Source of the DNA: CAVDHB01 sp963608705
GTDB taxonomy: Bacteria; Bacteroidota; Bacteroidia; Bacteroidales; Bacteroidaceae
Assembly: GCA_963608705.1 (NCBI GenBank)
Contig: CAVDHB010000056.1
Coordinates: 1-24,112, forward strand
Reading direction: 5' to 3'
DNA length: 24,112 nucleotides
In this document: in pieces, positions 15,925 to 24,035 of the stretch
How positions within the stretch are numbered: the stretch's first letter is position 1
Layout: each line of letters starts with the position of its first letter
The notes under the pieces: generated by a model
What the model was told of the DNA's origin: nothing
What the model saw: only the letters and a program-made list of their open reading frames with translations
The model's database searches: none
Position numbers and translations under genes: made by a program

Positions 15925-16011
15925 CCTCTATAAAGAGGGGTGAAAGCATGGATATGCACTGTTTTCCATCTATCTGTACGGATAGATATTCGTTGTACAC
16001 GCCAAATCAAG

Positions 16012-16019
16012 TACCTTTG
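16012..16019 (+). promoter_or_regulatory. -7 element of the CE12-GH28 operon
   Basis: TACCTTTG matches TAnnTTTG. Initiation near 16024 favours a start codon at 16030 or 16042 over the upstream in-frame ATG at 15940. Confidence 0.55.
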
Positions 16020-16029
16020 CCGCTATATA

Positions 16030-17673
16030 ATGAATATCGAAATGAACAGAAAAACCTTATTATTCAGCTTTATGCTTGCTTGTGCTTTGTCTACGGGTGT
16101 AGCTAACGCACAGCATACGGTTTCTTCCCCGATGAAGGACGTGAACGGAGTAAAAGACTTGACGCTTGACAGCCTGGACAAGGCGAAGACGGCACGTCCT
16201 GTGCCGGGATCTTCCCGCAAGGGCAACAACCCGGTATTGTTCTTGGTGGGTAATTCCACTATGCGCAATGGTACGCTTGGAAACGGAAACAACGGTCAAT
16301 GGGGATGGGGCGCCTTTGAGCATGAGTTCTTTGACGAGAATAAAATCACGGTGGAGAACCAGGCGTTGGGCGGTACCAGCAGCCGTACTTTTTATAACCG
16401 CTTGTGGCCGGATGTGCTGAAAGGCGTGCGGAAAGGCGACTGGGTGCTGATTGAGTTGGGACATAACGATAACGGTCCGTATGACAGCGGTCGTGCGAGA
16501 GCTTCCATCCCAGGTATCGGAAATGACACGTTGAACGTGACCATCAAAGAGACAGGACGCAAGGAGACAGTGTACACTTATGGAGAGTATATGCGCCGGT
16601 TCATCCGCGAGACGAAGGCGAAAGGCGCTTATCCGGTGCTGCTTTCTCTGACCCCGAGAAAGGCATGGGATGACAAGGACAGTACCAAGGTGACCCGTGT
16701 GAACAAGACTTTTGGTCTTTGGGCAAAGCAAGTGGCAGCAGCGGAGAACGTGCCGTTCATTGACTTGAACGAGATTTCCGCCCGTAAGTTGGAGAAGTAC
16801 GGCAAGGACAAGATGCAGGATATGTTCTACATCGACCGTATTCATACCTCTGTGTTCGGAGCGAGAATGAACGCCGCTTCTTGTGCGGAAGGCATCCGCA
16901 ACACACCGGGACTGGAACTGGCGAAGTACTTGAAACCGTTTGTGCCAGACACTGTACCAGGTTTGAAACGTGTGCCAGGTCGTCCCGTGGTATTTACTAT
17001 CGGCGACAGTACGGTGAAGAACCACGACAATGATCCGAAAGGTATGTGGGGCTGGGGTGCTGTGTTTCATGAGCAGTTCAACTTGAAGAAAATCACTGTG
17101 TGCAACGCGGCCAAGGCTGGACGTAGCGCACGTACTTTTATGGACGAGAACCGTTGGGAGCAGGTGTACAATTCACTGCAACCGGGCGATTACGTCTTGA
17201 TGCAGTTCGGACATAACGATGGCGGTCCGGTGAACACTCAGAAAGCCCGTGGCGAGCTTCACGGAGCAGGGCCGGAAAGCAAGGTGTTCTTGATGCCGGA
17301 CAAGCATTACGAAGTGGTGTACACTTACGGATGGTATCTCCGCAAGTTCATTATGGATACCTTGGAGAAGGGCGCCACACCGATTGTGGTGAGTCCGACT
17401 GCCCGCAACATCTGGAAGAACGGTAAGATTGACCGTTTCACCAACTCTTATGTGCCTTGGGCGAAAGCCGTGGCAGAGTCCAAAGGCGTGGAGTTCATCG
17501 ACTTGAACACCATCGCCGCAAACGACTTCGAGAAGAAAGGCCCGGAGAAGACGAAGGCTTACTTCAATAACGACCACACGCACTCTTCTTTAAAAGGTGC
17601 CAAGGAGAACGCAAAACGTATCGCCAAGGCATTGAAGAAGATGAAGAGTCCGTTGGCGAAGTTCTTGAAATAA
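16030..17673 (+). CDS. Two-domain SGNH esterase, CE12-type rhamnogalacturonan acetylesterase
   Basis: This secreted deacetylase removes acetyl groups from pectin (rhamnogalacturonan) so that lyases and hydrolases can act. With the start at 16030 it has 547 residues and a signal peptide ending VANAQ (28); ATG at 16042 would give a shorter, classic signal. The frame extends back to 15940, but that part overlaps the promoter. Two SGNH domains follow each other. Domain 1 (about 68-292) has nucleophile S76 in GNST, the block II glycine at G114-G115, N146 in GHNDNGP, and D269/H272. Domain 2 (about 318-535) has S327 in GDST, G364, N396 in GHNDGGP, and D515/H518. Both catalytic sets are complete, though domain 1 has GNS where GDS is usual. 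The GH28 gene starts 29 bp after its stop, probably in one transcript. Confidence 0.88.
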   Translation: MNIEMNRKTLLFSFMLACALSTGVANAQHTVSSPMKDVNGVKDLTLDSLDKAKTARPVPGSSRKGNNPVLFLVGNSTMRNGTLGNGNNGQWGWGAFEHEFFDENKITVENQALGGTSSRTFYNRLWPDVLKGVRKGDWVLIELGHNDNGPYDSGRARASIPGIGNDTLNVTIKETGRKETVYTYGEYMRRFIRETKAKGAYPVLLSLTPRKAWDDKDSTKVTRVNKTFGLWAKQVAAAENVPFIDLNEISARKLEKYGKDKMQDMFYIDRIHTSVFGARMNAASCAEGIRNTPGLELAKYLKPFVPDTVPGLKRVPGRPVVFTIGDSTVKNHDNDPKGMWGWGAVFHEQFNLKKITVCNAAKAGRSARTFMDENRWEQVYNSLQPGDYVLMQFGHNDGGPVNTQKARGELHGAGPESKVFLMPDKHYEVVYTYGWYLRKFIMDTLEKGATPIVVSPTARNIWKNGKIDRFTNSYVPWAKAVAESKGVEFIDLNTIAANDFEKKGPEKTKAYFNNDHTHSSLKGAKENAKRIAKALKKMKSPLAKFLK

Positions 17674-17702
17674 CATACTCATATAGGGAAAAGAGAATAA
17701 TC

Positions 17703-19028
17703 ATGAATAAATTGAAAAGCGTTGTTTTTCTGCTTTTGGCTGTGTTGTCCGTAGGGACAGCGCAGGCCAAGACGGAGAAATGGCCGGACGGAACGCCTGT
17801 ATCCGAGTGGTTTTCGGATACAAAGATAGCCGCGTTGCCGGATTTGGGAAAGTCCTACCGTATCACTGACTACGGGGTGAAGAATGACAGTAACCTTGTG
17901 CAGACCGTCCAGATTCAGGCTGTCATAGACAAGGCGGCCGCCAATGGTGGAGGCGTGGTCTACATTCCGAAAGGTACTTACCTGAGTGGCTCGCTGTTCT
18001 TCAAGCCCAAGACTCACCTTTACTTAGAGGAAGGCGCCACGTTGAAGGGCAGTGACGACATCAGCAACTTCAAGCTGACGGACAGCCGCATGGAAGGACA
18101 GAACTTGAAGTACTTCTCTGCATTGGTCAACGCCATAGGCGTGGACGGGTTTACCATCTCTGGCAAAGGCACGTTGAACGGAAACGGTACTCGCTACTGG
18201 AAGTCTTTCTGGTTGCGTAGGGCGTACAACCCTAAATGTACGAACCTGGAGGAGATGCGTCCCCGGTTGGTGTATATTCAGGATGCGAAGAATGTCACGT
18301 TGTCTGGGGTACGGTTGGAGAACTCTCCTTTTTGGACGACTCACTTGTACTGTTGCGAGAACGTGAAGATTCTGAACCTTGACATCTTTGCGCCACACAA
18401 GCCGGTGAAAGCGCCCAGCTCGGATGCGGTGGACATGGATGTGTGCAAGAATGTGCTGATAAAAGGGTGTAAGGTGTCTGTGAATGATGATGCCTTGGTG
18501 TTCAAAGGCGGCAAAGGGCCGCAAGCGGACAAAGACCCGAACAATGGCATGAACGAGTTTATCCTCATTGAGGATTGCCAGTTCGGTTTCTGTCACAGTG
18601 CCATGACGGTAGGAAGTGAGTCTGTGCACACGAAGAACGTCATCTTCCGTCGCTCGTCTGTGAGCAACGCACAACGTCTGCTGTGGCTGAAGATGCGTCC
18701 CGACACACCGCAGAACTACGAGTATATCCGGGTGGAGGACATCACGGGCAATGCCGGTGCCTTCCTTTACATCAAGCCCTGGACTCAGTTTTTCGACCTG
18801 AAAGGCGGAAAGAGTTATTTGATGTCCTATGGCAGTCAGGTGACGATGAGGAACATCACGTTCAAGTGTCGCACTGCTTTTGACATCCAGAAGGAGGACA
18901 AGCAATACAAACTCTCGAACTTCACCTTTGAGAACCTGAATCTCACGGCGGAGAAAACAGGAGACCCCAAGGGGAACATCCAAGGGTGCGATATCAAGAA
19001 GGTCAAGATTAACGGAAAGGTATTTTAA
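17703..19028 (+). CDS. Glycoside hydrolase family 28 (polygalacturonase-like) enzyme
   Basis: This secreted right-handed beta-helix enzyme acts on galacturonan or rhamnogalacturonan. The signal peptide is residues 1-22 (SVGTAQAK). The family start YRITDYGVKNDS, then AIDxAAANGGGVVYIPKGTYLSG-type helix rungs, is clear. The catalytic aspartates are kept (D241 in SSDAVD, D262/D263 in NDDA), as are H298 (FCHSAMTVGSES) and K330 (LWLKM). The usual NTDG, GHG and RIK motifs are altered, as in bacterial GH28 members outside classical polygalacturonases, so the substrate could be an exo-type rhamnogalacturonan target. The length of 441 residues is normal. It is co-transcribed with the CE12 gene and ends at a strong hairpin. 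Together with the PL11 gene it points to rhamnogalacturonan I use. Confidence 0.9.
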   Translation: MNKLKSVVFLLLAVLSVGTAQAKTEKWPDGTPVSEWFSDTKIAALPDLGKSYRITDYGVKNDSNLVQTVQIQAVIDKAAANGGGVVYIPKGTYLSGSLFFKPKTHLYLEEGATLKGSDDISNFKLTDSRMEGQNLKYFSALVNAIGVDGFTISGKGTLNGNGTRYWKSFWLRRAYNPKCTNLEEMRPRLVYIQDAKNVTLSGVRLENSPFWTTHLYCCENVKILNLDIFAPHKPVKAPSSDAVDMDVCKNVLIKGCKVSVNDDALVFKGGKGPQADKDPNNGMNEFILIEDCQFGFCHSAMTVGSESVHTKNVIFRRSSVSNAQRLLWLKMRPDTPQNYEYIRVEDITGNAGAFLYIKPWTQFFDLKGGKSYLMSYGSQVTMRNITFKCRTAFDIQKEDKQYKLSNFTFENLNLTAEKTGDPKGNIQGCDIKKVKINGKVF

Positions 19029-19046
19029 GGTAGAACTAACAGAATG

Positions 19047-19078
19047 ATGCGGGCCGTCTCTTCGGAGGCGGCTCGCAT
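19047..19078 (+). terminator. Hairpin with TTCG tetraloop after the GH28 gene
   Basis: A 14-bp stem (19047-19060 with 19065-19078, two G-U wobbles) is closed by C(TTCG)G, an exceptionally stable loop. The T-run after it is weak (TGTTTGGTT), so termination may be partial. Confidence 0.65.
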
Positions 19079-19183
19079 TGTTTGGTTAGGGATGTTGCCA
19101 TGTTTTGCTTTCGGGGTTGGGTGATTCCGTCTCTCGAAACATTTATTTAATAGGGATGAAACATCCTTGTCATATCGCTCCCT

Positions 19184-19191
19184 TACCTTTG
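19184..19191 (+). promoter_or_regulatory. -7 element of the receptor/phosphodiesterase operon
   Basis: TACCTTTG matches TAnnTTTG, 31 bp before the ATG at 19223. Confidence 0.55.
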
Positions 19192-19222
19192 CCGCAGAAT
19201 CAAACAAAGGTAATTATTAAGG

Positions 19223-19882
19223 ATGAAAAATCTTGATTTGAAGACGGTGGCTTTGTGTGCCGTGTCTCTTTTCTGCTGTCATGCAGGTTTGCAAGCCGCA
19301 GAGGAAAATGAAGAGAATGAAGCGACTTCCGCAGTGGCCCGCAGGGTCTTGGTAGTTGGAATGGATGACAATGTACGATCTAATTATTATGACTTGGTTA
19401 CATTGTCGGAAGACTCTAAAATGAACCAAGATAGTATCAGCGCAATTTACAACAACGCGATTGAAACCAACATGAGAACCGCCTCTCAAAAAGAGAAGAA
19501 CGGTTTGACCGTGATTCCGTGTGTCTTGAAAAATGACTGGAAAACACTTTTGCGGCAAGTGACAATCAAAGGAGAGGATGAAAAAGCAGTGTCTGATTGG
19601 AGTAATGTGAAAGACGAAAGTCTGAAAAGTCTCATGGCTCAAGCGAATGCTGGTTATCTGCTTGTATTGGACACTCATTATCTTAAATACCAGGAGAAGC
19701 CTTTCCGCACATTGTTCCATTTTGTGAACTACTCCTTATATAATAGTGACAAAACCAAATTGACACAAGGCTCATACTATTTCACTTCTTTCAACCCTCA
19801 AAACGAGAAAGACCTGATAAAATCCAGCCGTAAAAGCTCTCAAAAAATATTGTCTGACATAGCGAAATTTATAGAGAAATGA
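19223..19882 (+). CDS. Exported protein of unknown function
   Basis: I do not recognise this 219-residue protein. It has a probable signal peptide (residues 1-25, ending GLQAAE), a short acidic stretch (EENEENEATS), then a mixed alpha/beta body that starts with a strand-like VARRVLVVGMDD and has a second strand, AGYLLVLDTHYLKY, near residue 145. The C-terminal helix is Lys/Ser-rich (SSRKSSQKILSDIAKFIEK). The order of strands is reminiscent of small periplasmic lipoprotein-like folds, but it has no lipobox and no catalytic motif that I can see. Its stop overlaps the receptor start by 4 nt (ATGA), so the two are translationally coupled and probably work together. It is the first gene of the operon. 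Confidence 0.75.
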   Translation: MKNLDLKTVALCAVSLFCCHAGLQAAEENEENEATSAVARRVLVVGMDDNVRSNYYDLVTLSEDSKMNQDSISAIYNNAIETNMRTASQKEKNGLTVIPCVLKNDWKTLLRQVTIKGEDEKAVSDWSNVKDESLKSLMAQANAGYLLVLDTHYLKYQEKPFRTLFHFVNYSLYNSDKTKLTQGSYYFTSFNPQNEKDLIKSSRKSSQKILSDIAKFIEK

Positions 19883-22800
19883 TGTTTGAACGGATTGCAT
19901 TCTGTGCTATTCTCGCTGCGACCAGCAGCGTGTGTGCTGTGGCGCAGAACACTCGTGCCACTGTGTCGGGTAAAGTGACAGACGGAAAGGGACAGCCTGT
20001 GATGGGTGCCTATGTTACAGTGAAAAACGAATCTACAGGATTTTCCATCACGGCTCCCACAGGAGCGGATGGCTTCTATAATGTCCGGGAAGTGCCATTG
20101 GGTTCTCCTTATACTATCACGGCCAAATACGTGGGGATGGGCGACCAGATAAAGAAAGGCTATTCCCTGAACCAAGGCGATGCGCTGCGTGTGGACTTCG
20201 TGATGCAGGAGAACTCCACGGAGCTGCATACACTGGAAGTGGTGGCGAACTCCTTGAAGAAAGGAGTGGAAAACGAAGGTGCCGCTACCACTGTGTCCGC
20301 ACAAGACATTCAGAAGTTGCCTGTGAATGGACGTAACTTCGCTTCGTTGATAGATCTTTCGCCTTTGAGCAACGGCACCAACATCAGTGGGCAGCTGGCT
20401 TCTTCCACCGGGTTCAATATTGACGGAATGTCTTCCAAGAATCCTATTTCCGGAGGTGCCGCCAATACACGCAAGGGAAGCCCTTACGCATTGACTATGG
20501 AGGCTATCCGTGAGTTCAAGGTGGTGACAAACGCTTATGACGTGACTTATGGCCGTGCCGGGGGAGGACTTATCAATGCGGTTACGAAATCAGGTACGAA
20601 CACTCTTCATGGTTCCGCTTTCGTATTTGGACGTACAGATTGGTTGTCCAGTCCTTACGATATGTCGGGTACCAAGCGTAATTCAGACTTCTCCACCTAT
20701 CAATATGGATTCTCTCTCGGTGGGCCGATTATCAAAGACCGCCTGCATTTCTTCGTGGCATGGGATCATCAGCGAGATGCGCAACCGTTGCGCATAGCCG
20801 ATATTCGTGGAGCACAAGATGAGTTGAAATACAACTTGACACAAAGCACGTTGGATAAGTACGTATCTATCGCCAAAGACAAATATGGGTTGCCTTTGAA
20901 TGAATACGGCTCTTTTGACCAGGTGTCCAACACGGATGCGGTATTCGCCCGTTTGGATTGGCAGATTAATCCCACGAACTTGCTTTCTGTAAGGAACAAC
21001 TTGAATATTAATAAGATGCCTTACAGTCAAGGGGATAACACAGCCATTAATTTACTGGAATCTTATTCAGACTGTAATACGAGGGACAACAGTTTCATGA
21101 TGTCTTTGCGTTCGGTGTTAGGGCCGAATATCACAAACGAGGCCAAGTTCCAATGGATGCGTTCCATGGAGGAGACTGTTCCTAACAGTTTGCTTCCTTC
21201 GGCAAGCATACCACGTGCGATTGTCGACCAGATTCCGTCACAGGTGAACGGAAAAGATGTGACTACTTCTATCCAAATCGGTGGACAACGGTTCACGCCG
21301 GAGAATTTCCATGACAATGTATATCAGTTTGTGGATAACTTACTGATGACCACGGGAAAATTGAACTGGACATTTGGAGTGGATTTGATGTACTCGCATC
21401 TTCGTTCACGGTACGGAAGCGAGACGAACGGACGTTTCTATTTCCACGGGTTGGACAATTTTGAGAGTCTTACTCCTTATCGTTATGCACGGGACATCTA
21501 TATGGAGAGTGATCCGGAGAAGCAGAAAGTGCTGGAGCATATTTTGAATATAGGGGCATACGCCCAAGTACAGACACGTTTGTTCACAGGTTTTGATGTG
21601 ACGGCAGGCTTGCGTCTGGACAACTCTTCTTATTTAGACCACGGAAATTACAATGCGGTGGCAGATAAGACCTTGGGGGTACGTACCGACAAGGGTATCG
21701 GACTGCTGTTGTTGCAACCTCGTCTGCAATTCACATGGGATGTGAACGACAAACATACGGATATCATTAAATTGGGAGGTGGTATCTTTGCCTCGGACAT
21801 CAACAACTACGCGACCATTAACAACTTGGTGTTTGATGGTACACGGGTCGTGACAGTGGACACACAGGACCCTCGCTACATTCCCACTCCGAATTTCCCA
21901 GGCTATCGGAAAGACCCGTCCACAGCTCCTGGCAAGGAATTATTTGACAAGGGAGCGGAGAAGTCTATCACCATCAACGCCAATAATAAGGACGCAAAGG
22001 TGCCGACTATCTACAAGGCGAACCTTTCTTATACACACTACTTCAGCGACCGCTTTAAATTAGGGGTGTCTGGTTATATGACGTTGGCTCGTCATAACTA
22101 CCTGTACATAGACAAGAACATGGTGGACGACCCTTATTTCCGCATTGCGGCAGAAGGGAACCGTGGGGTGTATGTACCGGCCAATACCATCAGTGCGAAA
22201 GGAGATGCCAACTGGATGAACGGACGAAAGACTACGGAACTTGGACGTGTGTTGGAATTGAATACGATTGGAAAGGTAAACCAGTTCGCCTTCGTAATCG
22301 ACGGGTCTTGGAGATACTATAAAGACGGCTTCCTTTCTTTCAGTTATACGTGGAACAGTGTGAAGGACAACAACTCTTATAATGGTGATGTGGCCAATAC
22401 TTCCACGTTGAGAAAGATGGTGGTGGACGACCCGCGTGACATGAGTGTCATGAACTACTCCAACAACCAGTTCCGTCATAAAGTGGTATTCTACGCTACG
22501 GCACCTACCTTCTGGGGTGTGACGGTCGGATTGCGTTTTTCTGGTATCGGCGGCACACGCTATTCCATGATTGTAAACGGTAATGTGAACGGAGACTTTG
22601 TAGCTTCCAATGACTTGGCGTATGTGTATGACCCGAATGACGCAAAGACACCGCAGTATCTGAAAGAGGGTATCCAGAGCATATTGAACAACCCCAAAGT
22701 GCCAGGTAGCGTGAAAGACTATATGCGACGCAGCTTTGGAAAGGTTGCCGAGCGCAATGGAGGTGTGAACGGATTCTATGGCACGTTTGACCTTCATTTG

Positions 22801-23046
22801 GAGAAAAGTTTTAAGCTTTATCGTACACACAGTTTGGACTTGTCTGTGGACCTCTTCAATGTGGCCAATCTGCTGAATAAAGACTGGGGCGTTGGCAAAC
22901 AGTTGAGTAATGTCTCTATTTATTCCATCAAAGGCTTTGACCAGACGAAGAAAGAGTACGTCTACCAAGTGAATCCGAACCCGGGTGTTTCTGTGTACAA
23001 TGGTACGCCTTACCAGTTCCAGATAGGACTCCGTTATAAATTCTAA
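19879..23046 (+). CDS. TonB-dependent receptor, Oar-like
   Basis: This outer-membrane transporter has 1055 residues. The signal peptide is residues 1-22 (SSVCAVAQ). A carboxypeptidase-regulatory-like domain (about 27-110, VSGKVTDGKGQPVMGAYVTV) is followed by a plug domain (about 130-240, with KLPVNGRNFASLIDLSP and YGRAGGGLINAVTKSGTN) and a long beta-barrel that ends in FQIGLRYKF with a C-terminal Phe. The combination of regulatory-like domain, plug and 'GRxGGxxNAVTKSGTN' is that of Oar-like receptors and not of SusC. No SusD-like lipoprotein gene is adjacent, which supports this. No obvious TonB box can be fixed by eye. The gene overlaps the upstream exported protein by 4 nt, and the phosphodiesterase gene starts 19 bp after its stop. 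Transport of a phosphodiester-derived solute is an inference from context only. Confidence 0.88.
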   Translation: MMFERIAFCAILAATSSVCAVAQNTRATVSGKVTDGKGQPVMGAYVTVKNESTGFSITAPTGADGFYNVREVPLGSPYTITAKYVGMGDQIKKGYSLNQGDALRVDFVMQENSTELHTLEVVANSLKKGVENEGAATTVSAQDIQKLPVNGRNFASLIDLSPLSNGTNISGQLASSTGFNIDGMSSKNPISGGAANTRKGSPYALTMEAIREFKVVTNAYDVTYGRAGGGLINAVTKSGTNTLHGSAFVFGRTDWLSSPYDMSGTKRNSDFSTYQYGFSLGGPIIKDRLHFFVAWDHQRDAQPLRIADIRGAQDELKYNLTQSTLDKYVSIAKDKYGLPLNEYGSFDQVSNTDAVFARLDWQINPTNLLSVRNNLNINKMPYSQGDNTAINLLESYSDCNTRDNSFMMSLRSVLGPNITNEAKFQWMRSMEETVPNSLLPSASIPRAIVDQIPSQVNGKDVTTSIQIGGQRFTPENFHDNVYQFVDNLLMTTGKLNWTFGVDLMYSHLRSRYGSETNGRFYFHGLDNFESLTPYRYARDIYMESDPEKQKVLEHILNIGAYAQVQTRLFTGFDVTAGLRLDNSSYLDHGNYNAVADKTLGVRTDKGIGLLLLQPRLQFTWDVNDKHTDIIKLGGGIFASDINNYATINNLVFDGTRVVTVDTQDPRYIPTPNFPGYRKDPSTAPGKELFDKGAEKSITINANNKDAKVPTIYKANLSYTHYFSDRFKLGVSGYMTLARHNYLYIDKNMVDDPYFRIAAEGNRGVYVPANTISAKGDANWMNGRKTTELGRVLELNTIGKVNQFAFVIDGSWRYYKDGFLSFSYTWNSVKDNNSYNGDVANTSTLRKMVVDDPRDMSVMNYSNNQFRHKVVFYATAPTFWGVTVGLRFSGIGGTRYSMIVNGNVNGDFVASNDLAYVYDPNDAKTPQYLKEGIQSILNNPKVPGSVKDYMRRSFGKVAERNGGVNGFYGTFDLHLEKSFKLYRTHSLDLSVDLFNVANLLNKDWGVGKQLSNVSIYSIKGFDQTKKEYVYQVNPNPGVSVYNGTPYQFQIGLRYKF

Positions 23047-23065
23047 AATTAAAAAACAATCAAAG

Positions 23066-23833
23066 ATGAATAAGTTACGTATCGTACTAATGAGTATGAT
23101 GTTACTTGTGTGTGGCATCATTTACGCACAACCGCAAATTATCGCACATCGTGGGTATTGGAATACGTTCGGTTCCGCACAAAATTCCATCGCTGCTTTG
23201 AAAGATGCGGCAAAGTTGGGCATCTATGGCTCCGAGTTTGATGTGCATATCACGAAAGACAACGTAGTGGTAGTGAACCACGACGATGATATTCACGGTG
23301 TATTCATAGAAGACGCCAGCTATGCGCAAATCAAGCACATGAAACTGGCCAATGGAGAGACGCTGCCCACCTTGAAACAGTATTTACTGGCTGGCAAGCA
23401 GTTGAAAGGCATTCAGCTCATTCTTGAAATAAAGGCGCACAACACGCCAGAGAAAGAAGACCGTTGCGTGGCGCAGAGCTTGAAGGAAGTGAAGGAAACC
23501 GGGATGGAAAGTCGGGTGGAATACATCTCGTTCAGTATGCACGCTTGTGAGCAAATCGTGAAACTGAATCCCAAGGCCAAGGTGTATTACTTAGGAGGCG
23601 AAGTAGCTCCGCAGGAAATCAAGGCGAAAGGTTTCGCTGGCATCGATTATTATGGCGGCACGATTAAGAAGAATCCCACATGGGTGGAAGAATCCCACAA
23701 ATTGGGCATGAAAGTCAATGTGTGGACAATTGACGACTTGAATCAACTGCGGGAATGCGTGAAGGCCGGAGTGGATTTCATCACAACGAATAAACCAGTG
23801 GAGGCTGCTAAGATAGCGCAAGGAAAACTTTAA
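23066..23833 (+). CDS. Secreted glycerophosphodiester phosphodiesterase
   Basis: The enzyme hydrolyses glycerophosphodiesters (deacylated phospholipids) to glycerol 3-phosphate and an alcohol, here outside the cytoplasm. The signal peptide is residues 1-21 (VCGIIYAQ). GDPD motifs are visible: H28-R29 in AHRGYW, metal ligands E57 and D59 (SEFDVHITKD), H72-D73 (VNHDDD), and E121/K123 in ILEIKAH; late in the protein is the family sequence VNVWTIDD. The usual PEN(T/S) after HRG reads AQNS, so the conserved Glu there is replaced by Gln, but the catalytic and metal residues are intact. The length of 255 residues is normal. It is the last gene of the operon with the Oar-like receptor; hydrolysis at the surface or in the periplasm could feed that receptor or use what it imports. 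Confidence 0.9.
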   Translation: MNKLRIVLMSMMLLVCGIIYAQPQIIAHRGYWNTFGSAQNSIAALKDAAKLGIYGSEFDVHITKDNVVVVNHDDDIHGVFIEDASYAQIKHMKLANGETLPTLKQYLLAGKQLKGIQLILEIKAHNTPEKEDRCVAQSLKEVKETGMESRVEYISFSMHACEQIVKLNPKAKVYYLGGEVAPQEIKAKGFAGIDYYGGTIKKNPTWVEESHKLGMKVNVWTIDDLNQLRECVKAGVDFITTNKPVEAAKIAQGKL

Positions 23834-23836
23834 TCA

Positions 23837-24035
23837 TGATTATCCGCAAACATACCACTCTCCTGGCTTGCAAGTTGCAACAAGTAGAGACGCGATTCAT
23901 CGCGTCTCCATTCATCGCGTCTCCACATTCATCTGTGATGACTTGTATCTGTGATTACACTATGAAAAGCGGAGACGCGATAAATCGCGTCTCTACCTAA
24001 ACAATGTTGATTAGTGGTACGATTGCGGATAATCA
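23837..24035 (-). mobile_element. MITE-like element, second (inverted) copy
   Basis: This 199-bp element is in the opposite orientation to the one at 593-799. Its ends are TGATTATCCGC...CATACCACT (23837-23859) and the matching inverted end at 24013-24035. Inside are two REP-like palindromes, GTAGAGACGCGATTCATCGC... (23883-23908) and GGAGACGCGATAAATCGC... (23971-23996), facing outward, each better preserved than in the left copy. It begins 3 bp after the phosphodiesterase stop codon, so its hairpins may also end that transcript. Confidence 0.6.

Noticed and set aside
16011..16020. GTACCTTTGC as a CTnDOT-type attachment core (GTAnnTTTGC); also on the minus strand near 9064-9073
   Set aside because: The motif overlaps the normal Bacteroides -7 promoter sequence and no integrase or element border is present.
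15940..16029. Extended N-terminus of the CE12 gene
   Set aside because: The upstream 30 codons overlap the TACCTTTG promoter element and would bury the signal peptide.
16060..17070. 336-residue frame on the minus strand
   Set aside because: It is antisense to the CE12 esterase; its His/Arg/Val-rich composition is typical of reverse frames of GC-biased codons.
22060..23121. 353-residue frame on the minus strand
   Set aside because: It is antisense to the TonB-dependent receptor barrel and is explained by codon bias of that gene.
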